The notes: generated by a model not told the origin, from the letters alone. DNA of 64,000 bases from Rhizobiaceae bacterium (GCA_016742175.1 JACVCH010000018.1:1-64000); one strand, 5' to 3'; positions 16,603 through 26,150 are shown, counted from the first letter of the stretch. Numbers and translations: made by a program.

Positions 16603-17499
16603 CTATTCCTTCACCGCGCCCGTCATGGACGACACGTAGTAGTCGACGAAGAAGGAATAGAGGATGACGACCGGCAGCGAGCCGATCAGCGCGCCGGACA
16701 TCAGCGCGCCCCATTCATAGACGTCGCCGCGCACGAGCTCGGTCAGGACGCCGACGGGCACGGTCTTGTTCTCCGAGGAGGAGATGAAGGTCAGCGCGTA
16801 GATGAATTCGTTCCACGACAAGGTGAAGGCGAAGATGCCGGCCGAGATGAGACCGGGAATGGCGAGCGGCAGGACGATCTTGGTCAGGATCTGCCAGCGG
16901 CTCGCACCGTCGACGAGGGCGCTTTCCTCAAGCTCGAACGGGATCGAGCGGAAATAGCCCATCAGCAGCCATGTGCAGAACGGGATGAGGAAGGTCGGAT
17001 AGGTGAGGATCAGCGCCAGCCGCGAATCGTAGATGCCGAACTGGAACACCATGAAGGCGAGCGGGATGAAGAGGATCGAGGGCGGCACGAGATAGGCGAG
17101 GAAGATCATCAGTCCCGTGACCCGCGCGCCGGTGAAGCGAACGCGCTCGATCGCATAGGCGGCGAAGACGGAAGCGGCCAGCGACAGGATCGTCGAGAAG
17201 ACCGAGACGATCATCGTGTTCCACAGCCAGCCCGGATAGGACGTTTCGAACAGCAGATACTTGATGTGGTCGAGCGTCGGCCCGACGACCCAGAACGGGC
17301 TGTAGTCGGTGTAGTTGGTGAGCTGGTGGTTGGGTTTCACCGCCGTCACCGCCATCCAGTAGAACGGGAACAGCAGGACGAAGACGAAGACGATGAGCGG
17401 CAGGTAGATGACGACGATGCGGCGCAGCAGCGTGTCGTACTGGTTCATGCCGACGATGTCGTCGTCTGCGGCTTTGGCCTCGATTGCCTTGTCGGTCAT
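16603..17499 (-). CDS. Carbohydrate ABC transporter permease (second subunit)
   Basis: 298 residues from the ATG at 17499, which has GAGG 8 bases upstream; an ATG two codons earlier (17505) has it too close. Six membrane spans are visible and the cytoplasmic EAA loop is EESALVDGASRWQILTKIVLPLAIPG, which contacts the ATPase. It belongs to the MalG/UgpE-like CUT1 family, the partner of the permease just upstream, whose stop it nearly meets. It is the last gene of the leftward operon SDR - ATPase - binding protein - permease - permease and ends at the bidirectional terminator. Confidence 0.92.
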   Translation of the reverse strand: MTDKAIEAKAADDDIVGMNQYDTLLRRIVVIYLPLIVFVFVLLFPFYWMAVTAVKPNHQLTNYTDYSPFWVVGPTLDHIKYLLFETSYPGWLWNTMIVSVFSTILSLAASVFAAYAIERVRFTGARVTGLMIFLAYLVPPSILFIPLAFMVFQFGIYDSRLALILTYPTFLIPFCTWLLMGYFRSIPFELEESALVDGASRWQILTKIVLPLAIPGLISAGIFAFTLSWNEFIYALTFISSSENKTVPVGVLTELVRGDVYEWGALMSGALIGSLPVVILYSFFVDYYVSSMTGAVKE

Positions 17500-17509
17500 C
17501 GTCATGTCC

Positions 17510-18463
17510 TCAATCGGCTCCGCCCTGCTGCCATTTGCGGCGTTGCAGGCCGAAGAAGCTGAACAGGATCGCGCCGAGCAGGAACGGGATCATCGCGACC
17601 GCGATCGCCGCGCCTTCGCCGAGCTGCCCGCCGGGAATGGCGCGCTGGAACGAGAGCGTCGCCATCAGATGCGTCGCGTTGACCGGCCCGCCGCGCGTCA
17701 GGACGTAGATCAACTGGAAGTCGGTGAAGGTGAAGAGTACCGAGAACGTCATCACCACCGCGATGATCGGCGTCAAAAGCGGCAGCGTCACATAGCGGAA
17801 CCGCTGCCAGGACCGCGCGCCATCGAGCGCCGCCGCCTCGTGCAGCGATTGCGGGATCGTCTGCAGGCCCGCCAGAAGGCAGATCGCGACGAAGGGAATG
17901 CCGCGCCAGACATTGGCGGCGATCACGGAGGCGCGGGCGAGGGTGGGATCGCCGAGGAAGTTGATCGGACGGTCGATCAGCCCCCACTCCATCAGGACGA
18001 ACGAGATGATCGAGAACTGCGAATCGAAGATCCACCAGAAGGCCAGCGCCGAAAGCACGGTCGGCACGACCCAGGGCAGGAGGATGATCGCGCGAAAGAA
18101 ATTCTTGAACGGCAGATGCTGGTTCAGGACCAGCGCCAGCCAGAGGCCAAGCACGAATTTCAGCACAGAGGCGACGAAGGTATAGAGCAGCGTGTTGAAG
18201 ACCGACAGCCAGAACACGTTGTCGTTCCACAGCCACAGATAGTTTTCCAGGCCGATGAAGATGCCGGGCCGGCCGATCGACGTATCGGTGAAGCCGAGCC
18301 AGACGCCGAGGCCGAGCGGATAGGTCAGGAAGCACAAGAGGAACGCCGCCGCGGGCAGCATGAACAACAGGCCGAGCCCGTTGCGGCTTTCGCCGAGCCG
18401 CGTCAGCATCGACGTGGCGCGCCGGGGGGACGCAAGCTTGTCGCCTTCCAGGGTCGTGGACAT
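17510..18463 (-). CDS. Carbohydrate ABC transporter permease (first subunit)
   Basis: 317 residues, six membrane spans starting at about residue 30 (LGLLFMLPAAAFLLCFLTYPLGLGVWLGF). MalF/UgpA-like CUT1 permease with EAA loop LHEAAALDGARSWQRFRYVTLPLLTPI. It forms the membrane heterodimer with the following permease. The ATG at 18463 follows the binding-protein gene by 77 bases, a gap that contains a strong stem-loop. The substrate is presumably a sugar or oligosaccharide; the family alone does not identify it. Confidence 0.92.
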   Translation of the reverse strand: MSTTLEGDKLASPRRATSMLTRLGESRNGLGLLFMLPAAAFLLCFLTYPLGLGVWLGFTDTSIGRPGIFIGLENYLWLWNDNVFWLSVFNTLLYTFVASVLKFVLGLWLALVLNQHLPFKNFFRAIILLPWVVPTVLSALAFWWIFDSQFSIISFVLMEWGLIDRPINFLGDPTLARASVIAANVWRGIPFVAICLLAGLQTIPQSLHEAAALDGARSWQRFRYVTLPLLTPIIAVVMTFSVLFTFTDFQLIYVLTRGGPVNATHLMATLSFQRAIPGGQLGEGAAIAVAMIPFLLGAILFSFFGLQRRKWQQGGAD

Positions 18464-18508
18464 TGGCCGTTGATCTCCGTCACTGGGTCGACAGGGCCTG
18501 AATGGAAC

Positions 18509-18532
18509 GCGCCGGGCTCGCAAGCCCGGCGC
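18509..18532 (-). repeat. Intercistronic stem-loop after the ABC binding-protein gene
   Basis: Perfect 10-base-pair stem (arms 18523-18532 and 18509-18518, GCGCCGGGCT/AGCCCGGCGC) with loop of 4, starting 8 bases after the stop of the binding-protein gene on the minus strand. No T-tract follows. Its place and form match the stem-loops after dctP and tctC, suggesting it protects the binding-protein message. Confidence 0.75.
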
Positions 18533-18540
18533 CTGCCGCG

Positions 18541-19860
18541 TCAGACGCGGTAGTAGCGGTTGATTCGGCGCTCGGCGTTGGCGATCGCGTCCTCCGGCGT
18601 GCGCTGGCCGGTCACGGCCTCCGCGAACATGTCGACGAGGACGTAGTCGGCCATCACCGCCGCCGACGCATAGCCGAGCGGGCCGGCCCAGCCGTTCGGC
18701 CGCAGGCTCGCCGAGGCCTTCGAATAGGGCTCGTGGATCGGCGAGGACGTCCAGACCGGGTTCGACTCGTATTCGCGCAAGGGCTGGCAGCAATAGGCGC
18801 TGGCGCCCTCGATCCACGCATTCATGTTGTCGGCTTGATACATGAAGGCGAGATAGGCCTTGGCGGCTTCGGGGTAGGGGGTGTGGTTGAAGATCGCCAG
18901 CGTCGACGTCTGGTGCAGTTCGATCGACTCGCCCACCGGGCCGATCGGCAGGTTGGTGGTACGGATGTCGTCCGCGATCTCCTGCATGGCCGGATCGTTG
19001 CGGGCCGCATAGTAGAGAGACACGCCATTTGCGACGAGCGAGCACTGTCCGGCCAGGAACGCGCGGTTATTGTTGATGTCGAGCCAGCTTTCGGTGCCGG
19101 GGATGTAGGTCGCGTAGAGCGCCCGCGCATATTCGATGGCCGCGAGGGTCTCGGGGCTATTGATCGCGACGGCGCCGTTCTCGTCGACGGTCCTGCCGCC
19201 ATGGCTCCACAAGAGCCAGTGCGCATAGTTGTTGCCGTCGCCGACGGCCTTGCCGTGCGGAAAGCCCGCCGGCGTGCCTTTGGCCTGCAGTGCCTTGCAG
19301 AGCTCAAGGAAGCCGGCGGTGTCGTTCGGGAACTCGGTAAATCCAGCCGCCTCGACCTGGCTGGCGCGATAGCAGATCGCGTTGCCGATGGCGCAGAGCG
19401 GCAGGGCGATGAAGCTGTCCTCGCGGCGTGCATAGCCTTCGAGCCCCGGATACCAGCCGCCATGGGCCTCGCCGAGCGCCGTGCCGAGTTCGGTCACGTC
19501 GACCAGCTTGTCGGGATATTGATGCACGTCGTCGAACCAGCCCATGACGAGGTCTGGACCCGAGCCGATATTGGCGGCGACCGCCGCCTTGGGACGCACG
19601 TCCTCCCAGCTTTCCTGGTCGATCCGGACTTCGACGCCGGTCGCCTCGGTGAAGGCGCGGGTGTTGGCGTTCCACGCCTCTTCCTCGGCCTTGACGAAGG
19701 GAACCCAGCGCAGGAGCCGGAGTGTCGCGCCGGATTCGGGCGTGTAGGTCGGCATGGCGCCTTGGGCAAAAGCGCGCCGCGGCATGGATATGCCGCCGAG
19801 CGCGGCCGTTCCGATAAGTCCGGCGGCACCTGTCATGATCTGTCTGCGATTGAACGTCAT
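18541..19860 (-). CDS. Carbohydrate ABC transporter substrate-binding protein
   Basis: 439 residues, extracellular solute-binding protein family 1 (CUT1 type). The N-terminus MTFNRRQIMTGAAGLIGTAALGG has a twin-arginine-like motif followed by a hydrophobic stretch and a cleavage region PRRAFAQG, so Tat export is possible. The mature domain contains GSGPDLVMGWFDDVHQYPDKLVDVTEL and SLVANGVSLYYAARNDP. The ATG at 19860 has AGGAGG 7-8 bases upstream, which decides the start over a longer frame. It is the third gene of the LacI-controlled leftward operon. The sugar is not deducible. Confidence 0.9.
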   Translation of the reverse strand: MTFNRRQIMTGAAGLIGTAALGGISMPRRAFAQGAMPTYTPESGATLRLLRWVPFVKAEEEAWNANTRAFTEATGVEVRIDQESWEDVRPKAAVAANIGSGPDLVMGWFDDVHQYPDKLVDVTELGTALGEAHGGWYPGLEGYARREDSFIALPLCAIGNAICYRASQVEAAGFTEFPNDTAGFLELCKALQAKGTPAGFPHGKAVGDGNNYAHWLLWSHGGRTVDENGAVAINSPETLAAIEYARALYATYIPGTESWLDINNNRAFLAGQCSLVANGVSLYYAARNDPAMQEIADDIRTTNLPIGPVGESIELHQTSTLAIFNHTPYPEAAKAYLAFMYQADNMNAWIEGASAYCCQPLREYESNPVWTSSPIHEPYSKASASLRPNGWAGPLGYASAAVMADYVLVDMFAEAVTGQRTPEDAIANAERRINRYYRV

Positions 19861-19924
19861 GTCATCTCCTCCTTCGTGTTTCGGACGCATCGGGCCTCCC
19901 GCCCATGACGCCCGCTCCTCTGCC

Positions 19925-20989
19925 TTAATCAGTAAGCCGCATCCCGCTGCCTGCGTCGAAGAGGTGCACCGAGCGCGGGTCGATCGCGACGTTGAGCGTC
20001 TCGCCGGGCACGAGCGTCACCCGCTCGCGGAAGACGCAGGTCACCTGCGTTCCGCCGACGAGCCCGACGATCTGGCTTTCCGAGCCGGTCGGCTCGATCA
20101 CCTGGACTTTGAGTTCGACCGGCCCGCCGAGCGAAAAGGATTCCGGCCGGATGCCGTAGACGAGCGCCTTGCCGCGCGCCGACGCGATGCCTTGCGGGGC
20201 CGGCAGCGCGACGCCGTCGTCGGTCACGAATCGGGTCGGGTCAGCCTCGTCGATGCGCCCGTTGAGAAAGTTCATCGCGGGCGAGCCGATGAAGCCGGCA
20301 ACGAAAAGGTTGGCGGGGTTGTCGTAGAGATCGAGCGGCGCGCCGATCTGCTCGACGATGCCGTCATGCATGACGACGATCTTGTCGGCCATCGTCATCG
20401 CCTCGATCTGGTCGTGCGTGACGTAGACGGTCGTGGTGGTCAGCCTCTGGTGCAGGTTCTTGATCTCGGTGCGCATCGACACGCGCAGCTTGGCGTCGAG
20501 ATTGGAAAGCGGCTCGTCGAAAAGGAAGACCTGCGGATCGCGCACGATCGCGCGGCCCATGGCGACGCGCTGGCGCTGGCCGCCGGAAAGCTGGCGCGGG
20601 TAGCGGTGGAGCAGGTTGGACAGGCCGAGAATGTCGGCTGCCGGCTTCACCCGCTGCTCGATCTCGCTCTTGGAGACGCCGGCGAGCATCAGCGAGAAGG
20701 ACATGTTGTCGGCGACGGTCATGTGCGGATAGAGCGCGTAGTTCTGGAACACCATGGCGATGTCGCGTTCCTTCGGCGGCAGGTCGTTGACCACCCGGTT
20801 GCCGATGCGGATCTCGCCGCCGGTGATGTGCTCCAGGCCGGCGAGCATGCGCAGGAGCGTGGACTTGCCGCAGCCCGACGGCCCGACCAGGATGACGAAC
20901 TCGCCGTCCTCGATATCGACGCTGACGCCCTTGATGACGGGGTGGTTTCCGAAGGACTTGCGTACGTCGTCGATTTCGACTGACGCCAT
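19925..20989 (-). CDS. Carbohydrate ABC transporter ATP-binding protein (MalK/UgpC type)
   Basis: 354 residues. Walker [10 protein letters not shown] (about 37-45), Q-loop [18 protein letters not shown], signature [14 protein letters not shown], Walker [13 protein letters not shown] and switch VTHDQIEAM are all intact. The C-terminal 120 residues form the MalK-type regulatory (TOBE/MOP) domain, with GIRPESF and [16 protein letters not shown]. The ATG at 20989 has GGAG 7 bases upstream. It lies between the SDR gene and the binding-protein gene of the same operon and energises the two permeases. Confidence 0.93.
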   Translation of the reverse strand: MASVEIDDVRKSFGNHPVIKGVSVDIEDGEFVILVGPSGCGKSTLLRMLAGLEHITGGEIRIGNRVVNDLPPKERDIAMVFQNYALYPHMTVADNMSFSLMLAGVSKSEIEQRVKPAADILGLSNLLHRYPRQLSGGQRQRVAMGRAIVRDPQVFLFDEPLSNLDAKLRVSMRTEIKNLHQRLTTTTVYVTHDQIEAMTMADKIVVMHDGIVEQIGAPLDLYDNPANLFVAGFIGSPAMNFLNGRIDEADPTRFVTDDGVALPAPQGIASARGKALVYGIRPESFSLGGPVELKVQVIEPTGSESQIVGLVGGTQVTCVFRERVTLVPGETLNVAIDPRSVHLFDAGSGMRLTD

Positions 20990-21036
20990 GGAGGCTCTCC
21001 CTGATTTCCCGTTGCGCCCGCCGGGCGAGCGGGGCG

Positions 21037-21807
21037 CTATCCGCGTCCGACGAACGGCATCGCGTTCGCCATGACGGTTAAGGTCAGTACGTTGGTGCCG
21101 AGCGGCAGTCCGGCCATGTAGACGACCGCGTCGCCGACATCGCGCGGGTCGATGGTCGCCTCGGCCTTGATGCTGCCGTCGGCCTGAAGAACGCCCTTCG
21201 AAATCGTGTCGGTCATCTCGCTGGCCGCATTGCCGATATCGATCTGGCCGCAGGCGATGTCGTGCGCGCGGCCCTCGAGCGAGGTCGCCTTGGTCAGCCC
21301 GGTGATCGCGTGCTTGGTCGCGGCGTAGGGCGCCGAATTGGGGCGCGGCGTGGTCGCGGAAACGGACCCGTTGTTGATGATCCGCCCGCCCTTGGGCGAC
21401 TGCGCCTTGAACAGCCGCACGGCCTGCTGGGTGCACAGGAACGCCGAGGTGAGATTGGAGCCGACGACCGCGCTCCAGTCAGCGAAAGCGACCTCTTCCA
21501 ACGGCACGGGCGGGGCGTTGATGCCGGCATTGTTGACCAGAAGGTCGAGCCGACCGAACTGCGCCGTCACCGCTTCGAAGAGCCGGCCCACCGCCTGCGG
21601 GTCGGAAAGATCGGCCGCGATGCCGGTGACTGAATGGCCGTCGCGGCCGAGCCGGGCGGCTGCGTCCTGCAGAACGTTTTCGCGGCGGCCAGTGATGACG
21701 ACCTGCCATCCGGCGGTGGCGAGCGCGGTTGCGATCGCCAGGCCGACGCCCGTCCCGCCGCCCGTCACCAGGGCGACTGAAGGCTTCGTTCGGGCATGAC
21801 TAGCCAT
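21037..21807 (-). CDS. SDR oxidoreductase, probable sugar or sugar-acid dehydrogenase
   Basis: 256 residues, classical [11 protein letters not shown] (15-22), NNAG (92-95), Ser148, Tyr161 and Lys165. The loop [15 protein letters not shown] after the active site is typical of an SDR subgroup encoded with sugar ABC transporters in Hyphomicrobiales. It is the first gene of the leftward ABC operon and starts 125 bases from the LacI operator at 21932. It may perform the first oxidation of the imported sugar; this is inferred from position. The ribosome binding site is weak (GGAT), but no other start is better. Confidence 0.82.
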   Translation of the reverse strand: MASHARTKPSVALVTGGGTGVGLAIATALATAGWQVVITGRRENVLQDAAARLGRDGHSVTGIAADLSDPQAVGRLFEAVTAQFGRLDLLVNNAGINAPPVPLEEVAFADWSAVVGSNLTSAFLCTQQAVRLFKAQSPKGGRIINNGSVSATTPRPNSAPYAATKHAITGLTKATSLEGRAHDIACGQIDIGNAASEMTDTISKGVLQADGSIKAEATIDPRDVGDAVVYMAGLPLGTNVLTLTVMANAMPFVGRG

Positions 21808-21931
21808 GCGGCAAGATCCGCACTGTCCGTGTCATCGCACTCCTCCCGGTACAACCTGACCGTTCGCAAACGCGACGGCGAGCAACCTTGGGGAAACGGG
21901 TAACGCATCGTCAAATAGGTGGCAAGTAATA

Positions 21932-21949
21932 TTTGGCAGCGCTGCCAAA
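21932..21949. promoter_or_regulatory. LacI-regulon operator, copy 2
   Basis: A perfect 18-base palindrome TTTGGCAGCGCTGCCAAA, the longest of the three copies, in the divergent promoter region between the SDR-ABC operon (start 21807) and the lacI-family gene (start 21995). From here one protein could repress both directions, including its own gene. Confidence 0.85.
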
Positions 21950-21994
21950 ATTGTGGTAGCGGTCATCTGGAGCCGCGAACAGGGTGCTGGCGAC

Positions 21995-23005
21995 ATGGAC
22001 CAGGACGACGATCACAAGCAAAGGACCGAGGTCACGCTGCGCGAAGTCAGCGCCGCCGTCGGCCTCGGCATGAGCACGATCTCGCGCGTCCTTCGCAACC
22101 ACGGCTCGTTCTCCAAGGCCACGCGCGACCGCGTCATGAAGGCGGTCGAGGAACTCGGCTACGTGCCGAACCGGATCGCCGGAACGCTGGCCTCGTCGGG
22201 CTCCAACCTCGTCGGCATCGTCATTCCCTCGCTGCACAACATCGTCTTTCCGGACCTGTTGAGCGGCGCCGCGCTGGCGCTCAATCCGATCGGCTTCCAG
22301 ACCGTCATTGCCGTCACCGACTATGATCTCGAGCAGGAGCAGAAGGTCATCCAGTCGATGCTGGCCTGGCGACCGGCGGCGTTTCTCGTCGCGGGCGTCG
22401 AGCATACCGAGCGCACGCGCGCCATGCTGAAGAACAGCGGCGTGCGCATCGCCGAATTGCTCGACACGGATGGGGAGGGGATCGACATCGTCGTCGGCTT
22501 CTCGCAGCGCGAGGCGGGCGCCGTCAGCGCCCGCCATTTGATCGAGCGCGGCTATCGGCGCATCGGCTATGTCGGGCCGGAATTTGCGTTCGATCCGCGG
22601 GCGCGCAAGCGCTTCGAGGGCTTCAGCGCGGTCGTCGCCGAAGCCGGCGCGAGCGTTGCGGAAACCGAACTCATGGGACGCACGTCTTCGACCGAAGCGG
22701 GGCGGGCCGCGCTCGAGCGGATGCTGGCGCGCAGTCCCGGCCTCGACGCCGTCTATTTCTCGAATGACGACTTTGCGGTCGGCGGGCTGTTCCACTGCTT
22801 CGCCAACAACATATCCGTGCCGTCCAAGCTTGCCATCATGGGCTTCAACGGCCTCGACATCGGCCGCTTCGCCCCGCAGCCGCTGACGACCGTGCGCACG
22901 CCGCGCACCGAGGTCGGCGAAATCGGCGCGCGCATGGTGATGGCGCAGGGCGGCGCAAAGGTCGTCGACATCCCGTTCGAACTCGTCAGAGGAGCAACCA
23001 CCTGA
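21995..23005 (+). CDS. LacI-family transcriptional regulator
   Basis: 336 residues. Helix-turn-helix and hinge: VTLREVSAAVGLGMSTISRVLRNHGSFSKATRDRVMKAVEELGYVPNRIAGTLAS (about 12-66), followed by a periplasmic-binding-protein-like sensor domain (VGIVIPSLHNIVFPDLLSG to the C-terminus). It resembles the GntR/IdnR-like branch of LacI regulators, which sense sugar acids. The ATG at 21995 (MDQDDDHK) is 46 bases after the 18-base palindromic operator, so autoregulation is likely. It is followed by the tctCBA genes on the same strand after 62 bases. The effector is unknown; a sugar acid imported by Tct or made in the pathway is the natural guess. Confidence 0.92.
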   Translation: MDQDDDHKQRTEVTLREVSAAVGLGMSTISRVLRNHGSFSKATRDRVMKAVEELGYVPNRIAGTLASSGSNLVGIVIPSLHNIVFPDLLSGAALALNPIGFQTVIAVTDYDLEQEQKVIQSMLAWRPAAFLVAGVEHTERTRAMLKNSGVRIAELLDTDGEGIDIVVGFSQREAGAVSARHLIERGYRRIGYVGPEFAFDPRARKRFEGFSAVVAEAGASVAETELMGRTSSTEAGRAALERMLARSPGLDAVYFSNDDFAVGGLFHCFANNISVPSKLAIMGFNGLDIGRFAPQPLTTVRTPRTEVGEIGARMVMAQGGAKVVDIPFELVRGATT

Positions 23006-23067
23006 CCTGCCGGTGCGAGGAGGCATCGGCGGCAGAACCCAATCAACACCAAGGGAGGAAACTGCAG

Positions 23068-24042
23068 ATGATCGGAAGAACCGTCCTGGCACTGGGTGCC
23101 GCGCTCGCCGTATCGGCCTTGAGCATCACGTCCGCGGCCGCGCAATATCCCGACAGGCCTTTGACGCTCATCGTGCCATGGGGCGCAGGCGGCGGCACGG
23201 ACGCCACGGCACGCATCATCGGCGCCGGTCTCGAACGCGAACTCGGCCAGCCGGTGAGCGTCGTCAACCGCACCGGCGGCTCCGGCGTCGTCGGACACTC
23301 GGCCATCGCCGAGGCGGAGCCGGACGGCTACACGATCGGCATCGCCACGGTCGAGATCGGGATGATGCACTGGCAGGGCCTGACGGAACTCACCTATGAG
23401 AACTATACGCCGCTCGCCCTGATGAACGAGGACGCCGCCGGCGTTCAGGTGCTTGCCGATTCCGAGCACGACACGCTGGAAAGCCTTCTCGAAGCGATCG
23501 CCAGTTCGCCCCCCGGCACCTTCCGGGGCTCGGGCACCGGTCAGGGCGGCATCTGGCATCTGGCGCTTGCCGGGCTTCTCAACGACCGCGACATCGACCC
23601 GGCGTCCGTGCCGTGGGTGCCGAGCGATGGCGCGGCTTCCGGCCTGCAGGACCTGATGGCCGGCGGCGTCAACATCGTGCCGGTCTCGCTGGTCGAGGCG
23701 CGCGGCCTGATCGAGGCCGGCCGCGTCAAGTCGCTCGGCCTGATGGGGCCGGAGCGCGCCGAGCTCTTCCCGGAAGTTCCGACCCTGTCGGAGGCCATCG
23801 GCTCGGACTGGCAGATCGGCGCCTGGCGCGGGATCGTCGGACCGCAAGGCCTGCCCGATGACGTCGCCACCCGGCTGATGGACGCGCTCGAAGCGGTCTA
23901 CAACAGCGAGGAATACAAGACCTTCATGGCCGCGCAGGGCTACGGCGTGCGCTGGGCGCGGGGCGCGGAGTTCGGCACCTTTATGGAAGAAGCCGACGCC
24001 TCACTCGGTGCGACGATGGAAGCGGTCGGGCTCGCCCAGTAG
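23068..24042 (+). CDS. tctC: Tripartite tricarboxylate transporter binding protein
   Basis: 324 residues with a signal peptide cleaved after SAAAQ (about residue 27-28). Bug/TctC-family periplasmic receptor: YPDRPLTLIVPWGAGGGTDATARIIGAGLERELGQPVSVVNRTGGSGVVGH is the family hallmark. It delivers a carboxylate to the TctA/TctB permease. GGGAGGAA precedes the ATG at 8-base spacing. A strong stem-loop lies 13 bases after its stop. The location inside a sugar-acid regulon suggests an aldonate or related acid as ligand; TctC homologues bind many different carboxylates, so this is only inference. Confidence 0.9.
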   Translation: MIGRTVLALGAALAVSALSITSAAAQYPDRPLTLIVPWGAGGGTDATARIIGAGLERELGQPVSVVNRTGGSGVVGHSAIAEAEPDGYTIGIATVEIGMMHWQGLTELTYENYTPLALMNEDAAGVQVLADSEHDTLESLLEAIASSPPGTFRGSGTGQGGIWHLALAGLLNDRDIDPASVPWVPSDGAASGLQDLMAGGVNIVPVSLVEARGLIEAGRVKSLGLMGPERAELFPEVPTLSEAIGSDWQIGAWRGIVGPQGLPDDVATRLMDALEAVYNSEEYKTFMAAQGYGVRWARGAEFGTFMEEADASLGATMEAVGLAQ

Positions 24043-24055
24043 CCCCTTTCGACAA

Positions 24056-24082
24056 CGCCTGCCGGCCCGACGCCGGCAGGCG
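24056..24082 (+). repeat. Intercistronic stem-loop after tctC
   Basis: Perfect 11-base-pair stem (24056-24066 and 24072-24082; CGCCTGCCGGC/GCCGGCAGGCG) with a 5-base loop, 13 bases after the tctC stop. There is no T-tract. It is the third example in this window of such a structure right after a binding-protein gene. Confidence 0.75.
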
Positions 24083-24119
24083 ACCGACCTCGCTTCAAAC
24101 GATCCAGCCGGAGACCCCG

Positions 24120-24590
24120 ATGCGGTTCAGCGACACGATGCTCGGCACCGTGCTTCTCCTTCTCGGAGCAGCAATAGCCATCTATGCCCGCACGCTGCCG
24201 GCCGTGCCCGGCCAGCAATATGGCGCGGCCGCTTTTCCGACGCTGATCGGGCAAGCCATGGTGGGCTGCGCGCTGATCCTGTTCATCAAGGGCTGGCAGG
24301 CCGGATCGGTGCCGATGATCGCGCGGACGGAATGGACGCGCCAGCCGGGCGCGCTCGTCGCCGTCGCCGTCACGATCCTTTGCATCGTCGCCTACATCTT
24401 CCTCGCCCGGCCGATCGGCTTCGTGCCGATCTCGGTCGCGATCCTGATCGTCCTCTTTCGCGTGCTGTCGGTCTCCTGGCCCAAGACGGTTTTCTTCGCC
24501 GTCGTCGCCACGCTCGTCACCGACTACGTGTTCCGCAGCCTGCTTCTGGTGCCATTGCCGTTCGGCATCATGCCGCGATTGCCCTGGTAG
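24120..24590 (+). CDS. tctB: Tripartite tricarboxylate transporter small permease subunit
   Basis: 156 residues with four predicted membrane spans (about 7-24, 39-57, 80-100 and 118-141). The TctB family is poorly conserved, but size, topology, the SxxxFP-like region YGAAAFPTLIGQAMVGCALILF and the position between tctC and tctA make the assignment secure. The small subunit joins TctA in the inner membrane. The start is ATG at 24120; a short GGAGA lies 6-10 bases upstream. Confidence 0.85.
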   Translation: MRFSDTMLGTVLLLLGAAIAIYARTLPAVPGQQYGAAAFPTLIGQAMVGCALILFIKGWQAGSVPMIARTEWTRQPGALVAVAVTILCIVAYIFLARPIGFVPISVAILIVLFRVLSVSWPKTVFFAVVATLVTDYVFRSLLLVPLPFGIMPRLPW

Positions 24591-24602
24591 GGAGAGGACG
24601 AC

Positions 24603-26093
24603 ATGGACCCGATCATCCAGGCCTTCGAACTGGTCTTCACCTGGCAGGTGCTGACGACCATCACGGCCGCTGCCCTCTTCGGCCTTCTCGTCGGCGCGGT
24701 GCCGGGGCTGACCGCGACCATGGCGACGGCGCTTCTGGTGCCGCTGACCTTCTTCATGGACCCGATCTCGGCCGTCGGCGCGATGGTGACCTGCGCCGCG
24801 ATGGCGATCTTCGCCGGCGACATCCCGGGCGCGCTGCTGCGCATGCCCGGCACGCCCGCTTCCGCCGCCTACACCAACGAAGCCTATGCGATGACGCGCA
24901 AGGGCGAGGCGGAGACGGCGCTCGGCGCCTGCGTCCTCTTCTCGGCGATCGGCGGGCTGTTCGGCACGGCCGTGCTGATCTTCGCCGCGCCTGCGCTGGC
25001 CGAGTTCGCGCTGAACTTCTCGTCGCAGGAATATTTCTGGATGGCGATGCTCGGGCTCACCTGCGCCGCCTTCATCGGCGCGGCGTCGCCCGTCAAGGGC
25101 ATGGTCAGCCTGCTAATCGGCCTTCTCGTCGCGACGGTCGGCCTCAAGAACGCATCGGGCGTGCCGCGCTTCACCTTCGGCTCGACCGACCTGATGGCCG
25201 GCATCGACTTCATCCCGGCGATGATCGGCCTTTTCGCCGTCTCGGAGGTCATGCGAACGGTGGCGGCCGGCGCGCCGTCCTGGGACAACGTCCAGGTCAG
25301 GATCGGCAACATCTTTCGCGACTGGGGCGGCATGGTCGTGCGCTACTGGCGCCAGCAGGTGAGGGGCAACGTCATAGGCACCGCGATCGGCATCCTGCCG
25401 GGCGCGGGCGCGGACGTCGCCGCCTATGTCAGCTATGCGATCAGCCGGCGGCTGTCGAAGACGCCGGAGAAATACGGGACGGGGCACGTGGAGGGCGTCA
25501 TCGAGGCGACGTCGTCGAACAATGCCGCGCTGTCGAGCGCCTGGGTTCCCGCGCTGGTCTTCGGCATTCCCGGCGACACGATCACGGCGATCGTCATCGG
25601 CGTGCTCTACGTCAAGGGCCTCAATCCGGGGCCGACGCTGTTCCTCTTCAATCCGCAGACGATCTACGCGGTGTTCCTTATCTTCATCCTCGCCAATCTG
25701 ATGATGGTCCCGCTCGGCTGGGTGGTGATCAAGCTGGCGCGGGGCCTGCTGCGCACGCCGCGCGCGATCCTGATGCCGATCATCCTCGTCTTCTGCATCG
25801 TCGGCGCCTTCGCGTCGAACAATGCGACCTACGGCATCATCGTGATGCTGGCCTTCGGCATCCTCGGCTTCTTCATGGAGGAGAACGACATCCCGATCGC
25901 GCCCTGCATTCTCGGCATCGTGATCGGGCCGATCCTCGAGCACAATTTCATCACCACGATGATCAAGTCGGACGGCTCGCTCCTGACCTTCGTCGAACGC
26001 CCGATCGCCGCCGTGCTCGCCGTCGGGCTCGCACTGATCTGGGCGTCGGTCCTCTATTCGTCCTTCCGAAACCGCGCCGCCGCATCGGCGTGA
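24603..26093 (+). CDS. tctA: Tripartite tricarboxylate transporter large permease subunit
   Basis: 496 residues, 11-12 membrane spans. Two conserved glycine-rich motifs are visible: LVGAVPGLTATMATALLVPLTF near residues 30-51 and IGILPGAGADVAAYVSYAISRR near 261-282, plus ATSSNNAALSSAWVPALVFGIPGDTITAIVIGVLYVKGLNPGP. It transports carboxylates by ion symport. GGGAGAGG precedes the ATG. The following 103 bases hold the third LacI operator, so the downstream dehydratase operon has its own promoter. Confidence 0.93.
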   Translation: MDPIIQAFELVFTWQVLTTITAAALFGLLVGAVPGLTATMATALLVPLTFFMDPISAVGAMVTCAAMAIFAGDIPGALLRMPGTPASAAYTNEAYAMTRKGEAETALGACVLFSAIGGLFGTAVLIFAAPALAEFALNFSSQEYFWMAMLGLTCAAFIGAASPVKGMVSLLIGLLVATVGLKNASGVPRFTFGSTDLMAGIDFIPAMIGLFAVSEVMRTVAAGAPSWDNVQVRIGNIFRDWGGMVVRYWRQQVRGNVIGTAIGILPGAGADVAAYVSYAISRRLSKTPEKYGTGHVEGVIEATSSNNAALSSAWVPALVFGIPGDTITAIVIGVLYVKGLNPGPTLFLFNPQTIYAVFLIFILANLMMVPLGWVVIKLARGLLRTPRAILMPIILVFCIVGAFASNNATYGIIVMLAFGILGFFMEENDIPIAPCILGIVIGPILEHNFITTMIKSDGSLLTFVERPIAAVLAVGLALIWASVLYSSFRNRAAASA

Positions 26094-26136
26094 GCGACCT
26101 TTTGGAGTTGTGTCGGCGATGAACGCGCGATAGAAA

Positions 26137-26150
26137 TGGCAGCGCTGCCA
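26137..26150. promoter_or_regulatory. LacI-regulon operator, copy 3
   Basis: TGGCAGCGCTGCCA, identical to the cores at 14850 and 21934, 46 bases before the start of the IlvD/Edd-family dehydratase gene. The distance to the start codon is the same as at the lacI gene (46 bases), which suggests the same placement relative to the promoter. Confidence 0.8.
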
